Origin: Paenibacillus thermotolerans
Lineage (GTDB): Bacteria; Bacillota; Bacilli; Paenibacillales; YIM-B00363
Direction: 5' to 3'
Assembly (NCBI RefSeq): GCF_028745515.1
Contig: NZ_JAQZSG010000029.1
Coordinates: 213-64,212 of the forward strand
DNA: 64,000 nucleotides
A model generated the notes under the pieces. The model was not told the DNA's origin. It made no database searches and saw nothing but the letters and a program-made list of their open reading frames with translations. This document shows, one piece after another, positions 1 to 7,704 of the stretch (its first letter is position 1; every line of letters starts with the position of its first letter). Position numbers and translations under genes: made by a program.

Positions 1-57
1 CATGTTCGAGAAAGGGATGGCGAGAGTCGGTGAAATCACGTCATATCTTCCCTTGCG

Positions 58-325
58 CATTATTATGGCAAGAGTGTGTTTAAAAAGTGTCGTTCGTTTT
101 CCATAATTTCGCCGAAATCACCTCCGTATCTGACATTACGGAAAAAGTGTGTTCATATTCGGTAGTGGTGACGACATGTTTTGAACACACTATTGCCAAA
201 ACCACCTCCACAAAAGAAAATTCCCCGAAATTATGACCAAACCGCAACAGATTATAGACACATTACTTCTATAATTGGAACATGGTGGACAGATAGGCGA
301 GTCCGCACTATAATGGGACATAGTG
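58..325. repeat. Intergenic repeat element, copy A
   Basis: No convincing gene lies in this stretch. It is homologous along most of its length to 18310-18527. Both copies open with ATTATGGCAARAGTGTGTTTA (A at 62, B at 18312). Exactly 73 bases later each has GAMATTAYGGAAAAAGTRTG (A at 133, B at 18383). Both then carry a reversed GAACA...TTGCCA block (A about 183-200) and a GATTATAGA block (A about 250). Copy A ends with CACTATAATGGGACATAGTG, where B has a clean terminal inverted repeat. The copies are well diverged, so this is an old element rather than a recent insertion. Confidence 0.7.
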
Positions 326-371
326 AAGCACACATTTCGGGCGTGAGCCTTAGAGATGTGTGCTTTTTTTA
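326..371 (+). terminator. Rho-independent terminator in the leader of the following ORF
   Basis: AAGCACACAT (326-335) pairs perfectly with ATGTGTGCTT (356-365) across a 20-base loop and is followed by a run of T. It ends only about 27 bases before the ATG at 398. It therefore either closes an upstream transcript or attenuates the nuclease-like gene. Confidence 0.75.
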
Positions 372-397
372 TTTGAAAAAGCAAGGAGGATAAAAAA

Positions 398-1078
398 ATG
401 CACGCTGCCGTAGCAAGGTTTATCGAGAAGGTATAGGCGGAAGCCCGCCGAACGGGGAAAAAACGATTCAAAATGAACCATATCGAAGTCATGTTTCTGA
501 GCGAGGTGTTCGGTCCGGAGATGAATTATGATTTTAGCGGATTGGAGCCGCAATTCCCTTTCAAAGATTATAGGGACGGGAACCGGTTCGCCGACTTTCT
601 ATATTGCAAAGGTCCGATCAAAATCATCATCGAAATCGACGGCCGTACTTGGCACGTGACCCATATATCCGATGAAGAATTCGACGACCATCAGGAACGG
701 CAGAACGATCTTATCCTCTCGGGAGGTTATCTGCTTTTGCGGTTTACGGCTAATATGATCCAGAAGAAGCCGATGCTGTGCCGAAGGCAGCTTATGCAAG
801 CAATAGGCCGGTGTTATGCAACCGCAACCGGCCAACTGCCGCTGGAAATCGGCGATATATGGTCTTACCGCAAGACGGCCGTCAAGCTGCTCGCCGACAA
901 GCATCCGCGCATGATTAAGCCGGCGGACGTCGCCGCGGAGTTCGGCATTAACCGCCGAACGGCCGTCTATTGGCTGCGCCGGCTCGTTCAAGATGGGAAC
1001 CTCGAGCCCATGAAAAGCAACAAGCGGATCGTCGGCTACAAGTGGGCGGACTCGCAGCCTAAGTGGAACGCCAACTAA
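398..1078 (+). pseudogene. DUF559-like nuclease / winged-helix protein, interrupted by an amber codon
   Basis: An ATG at 398 follows a strong AAGGAGGA site, and the frame reads M-H-A-A-V-A-R-F-I-E-K-V before a TAG at 434-436. The same frame then runs open to 1078, with the next ATG at 473 giving 201 residues. The long part has a restriction-endonuclease-like signature (FADFLY, then IIEIDGRTWH, then a GGYLLLRF strand) and a C-terminal winged-helix-like region (DVAAEFGINRRTAVYWLRRL). This is the architecture of the Paenibacillus proteins often called DNA-binding response regulator, although no receiver domain is present. Those relatives have an N-terminal helix matching the segment before and after the TAG. 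ATG 473 lacks a good ribosome site. The gene is thus a single-stop pseudogene, is re-initiated at 473, or is read through. Its TAA overlaps the trmB stop tail to tail. Confidence 0.65.
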
Positions 1079-2082
1079 CGCCGCGACGGCGAGCCGTCAA
1101 CGCGCAAAATGCTGCCGGCCCGCTTCCGCGCACCGGCCCCCGCACCGATGCCCTTGCGAGGCGGCGCCAGCTCCTCCGCCAGCTCCGCGTCCGCGTGCGC
1201 AGCCCCAGCTCTCGCCGCGTTCGCAAACGCACGATCACGAGCATCCGCCGCCATTGCAGGCGCATCATCCGCACCGGCGCCGACCCCCGCGTCTGCATCC
1301 TCGCCCGACCGCGCCGCCGCAAGAGCCGCCCGCGCACGCTCCTGCGCCTGCTTCCCGCGCCGCTCCCGCAGCTCGGCAAGCTCCGCTTTCCGGCGCTCCA
1401 CGGCGCGCTCCCCTACGATGACCTCGACCCGATGAATGTTAATGCCTTGACTTGCAAACTTCATCTCATACTCGGTCATCACATTGTTCGGCACGGGTCC
1501 GGCCCCGTGCATATCGAGGGAGATGTTGCGCACCATCATCTCCATCTCCGCGAACGAGTTCAGCGAAAACTCGAACAGCGAACGCGAATCGGTCTTCATA
1601 TGGATTTCGCCGTCGCGATTCAAAATTTCCTTATATTTCTGAAGGAACGTCATATACGTCAGCCGGCGGTGCGCATGCCTCGTCTTCGGCCAAGGATCGC
1701 TGAAGTTCAAATAGATGCGCTCGATCTCGCCCGGCGCGAACATTTCCTCGATATATTCGATGTTCCCGAGCGCGAGACGCAAATTGTCTGTCGTCTCTCC
1801 CCCGGCCGCCTCATGCTCGCTTCGAGCCTCTTCCGCCTTCTCGCTGCCTTTGCGGATCAGCTCGTCGTACATATCGATCCCGATAAAATTAATATGCGGA
1901 TGCTGCAGGCTCATCTGGCTAATAAACCGCCCCTTGCCCATCCCGAGCTCCACATGAATCGGCCGGTCGTTGCCGAACGCTTCGCTCCATCTTCCGCGCA
2001 GCTTCTTCGGCTGCATGACGACCAAATTTTCCAATGTATGCAGCAGTTCTTTCGTTCCCGTTCTTCTTCTTAATCTCGTCAT
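1075..2082 (-). CDS. trmB: tRNA (guanine-N7)-methyltransferase with Ala-rich C-terminal tail
   Basis: TrmB makes m7G46 in tRNA from S-adenosylmethionine. The SAM-binding ELGMGKG motif is at residues 45-51. The family motif NFSDPWPK is near 126-133 and TEYEMKF is at 203-209. The conserved enzyme ends at about residue 224, which matches the usual 210-240 residue length. A further 110 residues, rich in Ala, Arg, Gly and Asp, continue to the stop in very GC-rich DNA (1075-1410). This tail matches nothing I recognise in the family. The ATG at 2082 is preceded by AAAGG and gives the standard N-terminus. The stop overlaps the converging gene by three bases with no terminator between them. The enzyme call is firm; the role of the tail is unknown. 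Confidence 0.95.
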   Translation of the reverse strand: MTRLRRRTGTKELLHTLENLVVMQPKKLRGRWSEAFGNDRPIHVELGMGKGRFISQMSLQHPHINFIGIDMYDELIRKGSEKAEEARSEHEAAGGETTDNLRLALGNIEYIEEMFAPGEIERIYLNFSDPWPKTRHAHRRLTYMTFLQKYKEILNRDGEIHMKTDSRSLFEFSLNSFAEMEMMVRNISLDMHGAGPVPNNVMTEYEMKFASQGINIHRVEVIVGERAVERRKAELAELRERRGKQAQERARAALAAARSGEDADAGVGAGADDAPAMAADARDRAFANAARAGAAHADAELAEELAPPRKGIGAGAGARKRAGSILRVDGSPSRR

Positions 2083-2159
2083 CTTCTATAATCCTTTCCC
2101 GCTTGTCTCCAAAAATCAGCCATGTATATTGTGCCCAAACGGAAACCGTAAAGCAAGAC

Positions 2160-2191
2160 AAAACAAAAGAACCCCCCGCGCGGGGAGGTTC
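2160..2191 (-). terminator. Rho-independent terminator of the small ORF
   Basis: On the minus strand GAACCTCCCCGC pairs with GCGGGGGGTTC (2169-2191) and is followed by TTTTGTTTTG. It separates the 56-residue ORF from trmB. Confidence 0.85.
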
Positions 2192-2209
2192 GACCGCCAT
2201 CCTATATAT

Positions 2210-2380
2210 TCAGTGCTCCAAAACCTTAGTATCGACCGACTGCTTCAGCTTCTTCTTCGCGTTCGTCAGCAATTCCGGCTGCTCGTTAAACCGAACGCCC
2301 GTCAAAGCGATCGCTTCCTTCACCGTCAACTCGATCGTGACCTTCTCGTCGCCGCGCGGCACCGCAAGAGCTTCTTTCAT
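2210..2380 (-). CDS. Small conserved-looking hypothetical protein (56 aa)
   Basis: This short ORF starts at ATG 2380, seven bases after an AGAAGAGGTG ribosome site, and stops with TGA at 2210-2212. It encodes a soluble peptide starting MKEALAVPRGDEKVTIELTV and ending KQSVDTKVLEH. It is rich in charged residues and has no membrane segment, signal peptide or cysteine. A near-consensus promoter lies about 120 bases upstream and a strong terminator follows directly, so it looks like a monocistronic gene. I do not recognise the family. Confidence 0.7.
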   Translation of the reverse strand: MKEALAVPRGDEKVTIELTVKEAIALTGVRFNEQPELLTNAKKKLKQSVDTKVLEH

Positions 2381-2733
2381 GTCCGTTCACCTCTTCTTGG
2401 CATAATTCGGGGACGCAAGCAAGCGTCGTTCTCAAAGCCCCCGCACGAACTGAAAAAATACTGGTAGGAATTAGGTTTTTTCGTTGCTGCAACACATTTA
2501 CAATTTAACACGACATGTTAGGTTTGTCAAGTTTGAAAACGCTTTTTTTGTATGTTTTAGGCACGGCTTGCCTATGCCCAGTATGCCCAAAATGCCAAGC
2601 CAAACATCCCCAGCCCGGCAGGCCCCGGAGGCCCTTTATTCCGATTCAAGCGCAAACCTACCCTTCCGCTTTCAATTTGGGTACAATGATAGCAACGATT
2701 TTTTGCATCAATACGAAGGAGCAATCAGCTAAA
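2381..2733. other. Divergent intergenic region
   Basis: About 350 bases without a gene separate the small ORF (minus) from the ytqA-like gene (plus). Besides the minus-strand promoter it holds a weak cre-like string TGAAAACGCTTTTT (2534-2547) and a TACAAT possible -10 (2682-2687) for the plus gene. I see nothing else firm. Confidence 0.5.
2502..2530 (-). promoter_or_regulatory. SigA-type promoter for the 56-aa ORF
   Basis: On the minus strand, TTGACA (2525-2530) and TAAATT (2502-2507) are separated by 17 bases. The -35 is perfect and the -10 matches four of six. The predicted leader to ATG 2380 is about 115 bases. Confidence 0.5.
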
Positions 2734-3696
2734 ATGGCGCAAATTACCGAAACGTCAGCCGCACAGCCCCTCCTTTGGGGCGACAAGCGGTTTCATACAT
2801 GGAATTACGAGATGCGCGAGCAGTTCGGGACGAAGGTGTTCAAGGTCATGCTGGACGCCGGCTTCACATGCCCGAACCGCGACGGCCGCATTGCGATCGG
2901 CGGCTGCACGTTCTGCAGCGCGCGCGGCTCGGGCGACTTCGCCGGGAGCCGGCGGCACGATCTGGTGACCCAGTTTAACGAAGTGCGCGACAGACAGCAT
3001 CAGAAATGGCCGAACGCCCGATATATCGGATACTTTCAAGCTTATACCAACACGTACGCACCTGTCGGAGAGCTCAAGGAATGCTTTGAGCCGATTCTGG
3101 AGCAGCCGGGCGTCGTCGGCCTCTCCATCGCCACGCGTCCCGATTGCCTGCCCGACGATGTCGTAGAGTATTTGGCGGAATTGAACGAGCGCACCTATTT
3201 GTGGGTGGAGATGGGACTCCAGACGATTCACGAACGCACCTCGGAGCTCGTAAACCGCGCGCACGACACGGAGACGTACTATAAAGCCGTGGATAAGCTG
3301 CGGAAGCACGGCATCCGGGTGTGCACCCACATCATTTACGGCTTGCCGCAGGAGACGCACGAGATGATGCTCGAAACCGGCCAAGCCGCAGGGCAAATGG
3401 ATGTGCAAGGCATTAAGATCCATCTCCTCCACCTGATGAAAAAGACGCCCATGGTGAAGCAATACGAAGCCGGCTTGGTTCGTTTCCTGGAGAAGGACGA
3501 GTACGTCGGGCTCGTCGTCGACACGCTCGAGAAGCTCCCGCCGGAAATGATCGTCCATCGGGTGACGGGCGATGCGCCGCGCGAGCTGCTGATCGGCCCG
3601 ATGTGGAGTCTGCGCAAATGGGAAGTGCTTAACGCGATCGACGCCGAGCTGCTTCGGCGGGATACGTGGCAAGGCAAGTTTTGGCGGGGAAGGTGA
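2734..3696 (+). CDS. ytqA: TIGR01212-family radical SAM protein (YtqA-like)
   Basis: 320 residues from the ATG at 2734, which follows AAGGAG (2716-2721). The open frame extends upstream to 2515, but that part is low-quality sequence before the ribosome site. The 4Fe-4S cysteines are C46, C58 and C61 in GFTCPNRDGRIAIGGCTFC, the spacing typical of this family. A TIM-barrel-like body follows, with GLSIATRPDCL and WVEMGLQTIHE. The family belongs to the radical SAM superfamily; its substrate is not settled, and a tRNA-related role has been discussed. The downstream ytqB-type methyltransferase begins only a few bases after the stop, the same pairing as ytqA-ytqB in Bacillus, so the two are cotranscribed. 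Confidence 0.9.
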   Translation: MAQITETSAAQPLLWGDKRFHTWNYEMREQFGTKVFKVMLDAGFTCPNRDGRIAIGGCTFCSARGSGDFAGSRRHDLVTQFNEVRDRQHQKWPNARYIGYFQAYTNTYAPVGELKECFEPILEQPGVVGLSIATRPDCLPDDVVEYLAELNERTYLWVEMGLQTIHERTSELVNRAHDTETYYKAVDKLRKHGIRVCTHIIYGLPQETHEMMLETGQAAGQMDVQGIKIHLLHLMKKTPMVKQYEAGLVRFLEKDEYVGLVVDTLEKLPPEMIVHRVTGDAPRELLIGPMWSLRKWEVLNAIDAELLRRDTWQGKFWRGR

Positions 3697-3702
3697 ATAA
3701 CC

Positions 3703-4281
3703 ATCGGATTTCTATCGATCATTTCATTCGCGCATCAGCTTGTGAAGGAGCGTCTGTGCCCCGGCGACACGGCCGTCGACGCAACGATCGGCAACGGCCA
3801 TGATACGCTTTTCCTTTGCCGCCTCACAGGCGTCGCAGGGCATGTATACGGCACCGATATTCAACCGGAAGCGGTCGCAAACACGCGCGCACGGCTGCAA
3901 TCCGGAGGGATCGAGGAAAGCCGCTTTACGTTGTGGCAGGCCGACCACGCGCGCTTGAGCGAGCTGCTCCCCCCGCAGGTGCACGGCTCGGTTGCGGCCG
4001 TCATGTTCAATCTCGGCTATTTGCCCGGCGGCGACCACGGGACCGTCACGGCCGCCGATACGACAATCACCGCGTTAACGGCGGCGATCGGAACGCTTCG
4101 CCCCGGCGGCGTCATTACGGCAGTCGTTTACCCCGGTCACCCCGGAGGCGGCGAAGAAGCCGAGGCTGTGGCCAATTGGGCCGCCGCTCTGCCGCAGGAC
4201 CGTTATCAATCGCTGCAGTATCGGTTCATGAACCAGCGCAACGCCCCGCCGTATGTGATTGCGGTTGAAAAACGCGGCTAA
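3703..4281 (+). CDS. ytqB: Class I SAM-dependent methyltransferase, YtqB family (non-canonical start likely)
   Basis: The protein has the SAM-binding motif VDATIGNGHDT, then VYGTDIQPEA and a MFNLGYLPGGDH block typical of YtqB rRNA-methylase-like proteins. The first ordinary start codon is GTG 3742, which has no ribosome site and removes the start of the fold. In the same frame, codons from 3697 read ITIGFLSIISFAHQLVKERL. That matches the usual N-terminus of Paenibacillus relatives (MGFLSVLS...). GGGGAAGGTG (3686-3695) is well placed for initiation at ATC 3703. No ATG, GTG or TTG exists between the upstream in-frame stop and 3742. I infer initiation at ATC 3703 or ATA 3697. The methyltransferase call is firm; the start is uncertain. 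Confidence 0.8.
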   Translation: MGFLSIISFAHQLVKERLCPGDTAVDATIGNGHDTLFLCRLTGVAGHVYGTDIQPEAVANTRARLQSGGIEESRFTLWQADHARLSELLPPQVHGSVAAVMFNLGYLPGGDHGTVTAADTTITALTAAIGTLRPGGVITAVVYPGHPGGGEEAEAVANWAAALPQDRYQSLQYRFMNQRNAPPYVIAVEKRG

Positions 4282-4335
4282 TGGCTGTAACATTTTAAAC
4301 TAAAAACAGATCGCTTGTGGGAGGAATCATCAATC

Positions 4336-5307
4336 ATGTCTTTACAGCCGTACCCGTTGCAGTTTCGCCCTGAATTTAAAGAACGCGTCTGGGGCGCGAG
4401 AGAGTTAGAACGCTTCGGCTTTCAGATGCCGGAAGGAAACATCGGAGAGGCATGGATGATCGGCGAGCATCCGAACGGCACGACCGTCGCCGCGAACGGG
4501 CCGCTGGCCGGCGAAAGCTTGGACGCAATCCGCGAACGGCTCGGCACGGAGTGGTTCGGCACGCGCGGCATTTCGCCGAAGACTGGCCGGTTTCCGCTGC
4601 TGATCAAGCTGCTGGACTGCAGCGACGATTTGTCGGTGCAGGTGCATCCGAACGACGATTATGAGCGGCTAGGCCCCGGTGAGCTGGGCAAAACCGAAAT
4701 GTGGTACGTACTGGACGCCAAACCGGGCGCGAACATCATTTACGGCCTCCGTGAAGGGGTTGACCGGGAAAAACTGGCTGCGGCTATAGAACAAGACCGC
4801 ATCTTGGATTGCTTGCAGGAGGTTCCGGTCCGCGCCGGAGACACATTCTACATTCCGGCAGGCACAGTCCATGCCCTGGGCGCGGGAGTGCTAGTGGCCG
4901 AAATTCAGCAAAACTCCGACACGACGTACCGGCTTTACGATTACAACCGTCCGGGACTCGACGGAAAGCCGCGGGAGCTGCATATCGAGGATTCGCTTAA
5001 CGTGATCGCGTACGACGGATCCGGCGCTTCGCGCGGAACGACCGAGCTGGCCGGCGATAACGAGTGGCTCGAGCTCGCCTCCTCCCCCTACTTCAAGGTG
5101 GAGAAGGGCCGCGCTCACGGCGAATGGAGCCTCTCGACGACTCCCGACAGCTTCCAAATTTTAATTTGCTGCGAAGGCAGCGGTTCGATCCGCTGGGCGG
5201 AAGGAGAAGCCGCCTTGAAACCGGGCGATTGCTATTTGCTCCCGGCGAATCTCGGGCAGTATGCTTTAACCGGAAACGCAACCGTGCTGAGAAGCCTCGT
5301 CCCGTAA
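4336..5307 (+). CDS. manA: Mannose-6-phosphate isomerase, class I
   Basis: 323 residues, the length of the short Bacillus-type enzymes (ManA/Pmi/YvyI). It interconverts mannose 6-phosphate and fructose 6-phosphate in the cytosol using zinc. Visible family motifs are LSVQVHPNDDYE (zinc-binding Gln and His), GKTEMWYVLD (zinc-binding Glu) and PAGTVHALGAG (zinc-binding His), followed by EIQQNSDTTYRLYDY with the active-site Arg region. ATG 4336 follows GGGAGGA (4318-4324). The gene is followed by a strong terminator and appears monocistronic. It fits the carbohydrate theme of the window but lies far from the transporter locus. Confidence 0.93.
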   Translation: MSLQPYPLQFRPEFKERVWGARELERFGFQMPEGNIGEAWMIGEHPNGTTVAANGPLAGESLDAIRERLGTEWFGTRGISPKTGRFPLLIKLLDCSDDLSVQVHPNDDYERLGPGELGKTEMWYVLDAKPGANIIYGLREGVDREKLAAAIEQDRILDCLQEVPVRAGDTFYIPAGTVHALGAGVLVAEIQQNSDTTYRLYDYNRPGLDGKPRELHIEDSLNVIAYDGSGASRGTTELAGDNEWLELASSPYFKVEKGRAHGEWSLSTTPDSFQILICCEGSGSIRWAEGEAALKPGDCYLLPANLGQYALTGNATVLRSLVP

Positions 5308-5329
5308 CCTTTTTCGCACATTACACGTT

Positions 5330-5383
5330 AAAACACATAATCGGCCGCCCGCGTCGGCAGCCGGTTGTGTGTTTTGTTTTTTT
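5330..5383 (+). terminator. Terminator after manA
   Basis: AAAACACATAATCGGC (5330-5345) pairs, with a few G-T pairs, with GCCGGTTGTGTGTTTT (5360-5375), followed by GTTTTTTT. Confidence 0.85.
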
Positions 5384-5398
5384 CCAGAAAAAGATAGG

Positions 5399-7669
5399 AT
5401 GTTTCATTTACTAGACCCGTCCTACCGTTTACAATGGAGTTACCAACTCACAACGAGAGGATTTTGTCATGTGATAGCTACTTTAATAGTAGATTTAGCG
5501 TTTTACGTCGCTATCACCCTCATCTGGCTGAAAGCCAGAGATATTATCGCCGATAGGCCCGTGTTAGGTAAGGAATGGATTTCGTCGCTTTCCGTCGGCT
5601 TGTTGTCCGTGCTTGTCATGATGCAAACCTTCGAGAGAGATCATTTATATTTTGACCTGCGCTTCATTCCTCTTTTGTTATATGCCTATGCTAAAGGATG
5701 GAAGGCCGGATTAACGGCCTGCTTGCTGCCGATCGTCTACCGCCTTGCTCTGGGAGGAGACGCCGCCCCTGAGGCCAGCTTCAGCACGATCGTGCTTCCT
5801 GTCTTTTTCGGCGCGCTGTTTCACAATAAATCCGCCGTTTCGGAATATACGGTATACCGGTGGATCGACATCCTCGTTTCTTCGAATCTTTATCTTATCG
5901 GTTTCTGGGTCAGTGGAATCGTTTTCACTGATTTGCCGCTGCGCGAATGGACGGAAACCGCCCTGATCATGTCGGCGTTCGGCAACATATCCGTCATCAT
6001 TATGACGTGGGTATTTAACGATGCGAACCGAAACCGCTTCATCAAAAAAGAGTACGAAAAGCTCGCCAACTACGACTCCAAGACCGGACTTCCCAATATT
6101 CGCTTCTTCCACGAACGGGCTGCCGCGCTGGCTGCGCAGCAGCCGATTTTCTTGCTGATGATCGACATCGACTATTTCAAGCATTACAACGACTCCAACG
6201 GTCACATTATCGGCGACGGCCTGCTCACTCATTTCGGACTCGCCGTCAAGCAGTCGATCGGCAGCAGAGGCTTCGTCGCCCGATACGGCGGCGAAGAATT
6301 TATAGCCGCGCTTCCGGTGGACTCCAAGGAGACGGCTTGTTCGATCGCGGAATGGGTCCGTTCCGACATCGAGAAAACTTCCTTCTCCGGAGGGGACAAG
6401 CAGCCGTACGGCAAGCTTACCGTGTCGATCGGCGTCAGCGGCCCGGCGAACGACTTGTCCACGCTCATCCAGCAAGCCGAGGAGGCGCTGTTCGTGGCGA
6501 AGCGGCAAGGGAAAAACCGGTACTGCTTTTACGACGACGTCGCCCCGTTCGTCGACCGCACGCAGCTGGAGCAGGAGCGCGACTTCTTCAAAAATCATTA
6601 CGAATCGATTCTCGAGGCGTCCGGCGACGGCATTTGCGGCTTGGACCATGCCGGATACGTCACGTTCGCCAATCCGGCCGCGGTACGAATTACCGGATAC
6701 AAGCAGGACGAGCTCGTGGGGAAGCATATCCGGCTGCTGTTTTCGAAATATGCGGCGGTCAATGCGCAGGGGAACGACGACAGCGTCCCCGTTAACTGCC
6801 CGATCGAACGTACGCTGCGCGACGGCGTTCTCCGCCATCAGCTGGACGCACCCCTATACCGTAAAAATGATCCACCGCTCTCCGTAGAATACATTTGCAG
6901 CCCCATGATCGAAAACGGCCGCGTACAAGGCGCGGTGGTCACCTTTATCGACATTACGGAGCGCAAAAAGATGCAGGAGCTCACACGCAAAGCGGACCGC
7001 ATGGACGTGATCGGCAATACGGTGGAAGGCATCGCCCACGAAATCCGCAATCCGCTTACGACGCTCAAAGGGTTTCTCCAGCTCAGCAGAAGCAAGCTGG
7101 ATCCGAACCATTACGAGACGATGCGGCGCGAGCTCGACCAGATCGATTTCGTCATCCGGGAGCTGCTGGTCGTTTCAAAGCCATACGAGCTACAGCTGCA
7201 GGAAGTGAAATTGGTCGATTGCATCCGGGAATCCATCGAATCGGCAAGCTCCCATGCAGCCCTGCAAAGGACGGAAATCCGCTTCGATTACACAAGAGAA
7301 GGCTTGTCCGTTTACGGCGATGCGGAACGGCTCGCCCAGCTCGTGCTCCACTTGATCCGGAATTCGCTGGATTCGCTGGAGGAGGACGGTGTCGTGTCCA
7401 TTTCCCTGGAGGAGCACGCGGAAGATGACAGCGTCCTGCTCTCCATTCAGGACAACGGCAAAGGGATGCCCGAGAACATCGTCCAGAAGCTCGGCGAGCT
7501 GTTTTATTCGACGAAGACGAACGGCATCGGCCTCGGCCTGACGCTGTGCAATCGAATCGTTCAGCAGCACAACGGCGAAATGCAAATTACGAGCGCCGCG
7601 AATCAGGGCACGACCGTCACCGTCAAGCTTCCCTCTTACGCAAACCAAGCGATGCACATCATGGCGTAA
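5399..7669 (+). CDS. Membrane GGDEF-PAS-histidine kinase fusion
   Basis: 756 residues from ATG 5399. Residues about 15-215 form five to six membrane segments like the 5TMR/7TMR sensor module. A GGDEF domain follows at about 222-380, with an intact active-site loop GGEEF (297-301). No RxxD inhibitory site precedes it, so product inhibition is unlikely. A PAS domain lies at about 400-515 (DGICGLDHAGYVTFANPAA). The HisKA phosphoacceptor motif HEIRNPL starts at H547, and the HATPase_c domain has NSLDSLEEDG, DNGKGMP and GIGLGLTLC. One chain may therefore both make c-di-GMP and autophosphorylate. Kinases like KinA/KinE have the PAS-HisKA half only. No response regulator is adjacent, so it may feed a phosphorelay. 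The ribosome site is weak. A terminator precedes it, so it needs its own promoter. Confidence 0.88.
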   Translation: MFHLLDPSYRLQWSYQLTTRGFCHVIATLIVDLAFYVAITLIWLKARDIIADRPVLGKEWISSLSVGLLSVLVMMQTFERDHLYFDLRFIPLLLYAYAKGWKAGLTACLLPIVYRLALGGDAAPEASFSTIVLPVFFGALFHNKSAVSEYTVYRWIDILVSSNLYLIGFWVSGIVFTDLPLREWTETALIMSAFGNISVIIMTWVFNDANRNRFIKKEYEKLANYDSKTGLPNIRFFHERAAALAAQQPIFLLMIDIDYFKHYNDSNGHIIGDGLLTHFGLAVKQSIGSRGFVARYGGEEFIAALPVDSKETACSIAEWVRSDIEKTSFSGGDKQPYGKLTVSIGVSGPANDLSTLIQQAEEALFVAKRQGKNRYCFYDDVAPFVDRTQLEQERDFFKNHYESILEASGDGICGLDHAGYVTFANPAAVRITGYKQDELVGKHIRLLFSKYAAVNAQGNDDSVPVNCPIERTLRDGVLRHQLDAPLYRKNDPPLSVEYICSPMIENGRVQGAVVTFIDITERKKMQELTRKADRMDVIGNTVEGIAHEIRNPLTTLKGFLQLSRSKLDPNHYETMRRELDQIDFVIRELLVVSKPYELQLQEVKLVDCIRESIESASSHAALQRTEIRFDYTREGLSVYGDAERLAQLVLHLIRNSLDSLEEDGVVSISLEEHAEDDSVLLSIQDNGKGMPENIVQKLGELFYSTKTNGIGLGLTLCNRIVQQHNGEMQITSAANQGTTVTVKLPSYANQAMHIMA

Positions 7670-7671
7670 GA

Positions 7672-7704
7672 AAAGGGCCGTTCGTCAGGAGACGACGGCC
7701 CTTT
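7672..7704. terminator. Bidirectional terminator between convergent genes
   Basis: AAAGGGCCGTTCGTC pairs with GACGACGGCCCTTT around AGGA. It has flanking A/T runs on both strands, so it can stop both converging genes. It overlaps the last codons of the minus-strand radical SAM gene (stop at 7685). Confidence 0.85.

Noticed and set aside
1-397. T-box or other known riboswitch in the leader
   Set aside because: No T-box sequence, specifier loop or known aptamer core could be found, and the region aligns with a second intergenic copy that lacks a downstream ORF.
1063-2073. 336-codon plus-strand ORF opposite trmB
   Set aside because: It is the antisense frame of a GC-rich, Ala-rich gene, with low-complexity product and no ribosome site.
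2534-2547. cre site upstream of the ytqA-like gene
   Set aside because: TGAAAACGCTTTTT lacks the final CA of the consensus and nearby genes are not carbon-regulated.
2755-3672. Long minus-strand ORF opposite the radical SAM gene
   Set aside because: The plus strand encodes a clear radical SAM family protein with intact cysteines; the minus frame has no family features.
5711-6838. 375-codon minus-strand ORF in the GGDEF-kinase gene
   Set aside because: Antisense shadow of GGDEF and PAS coding sequence.
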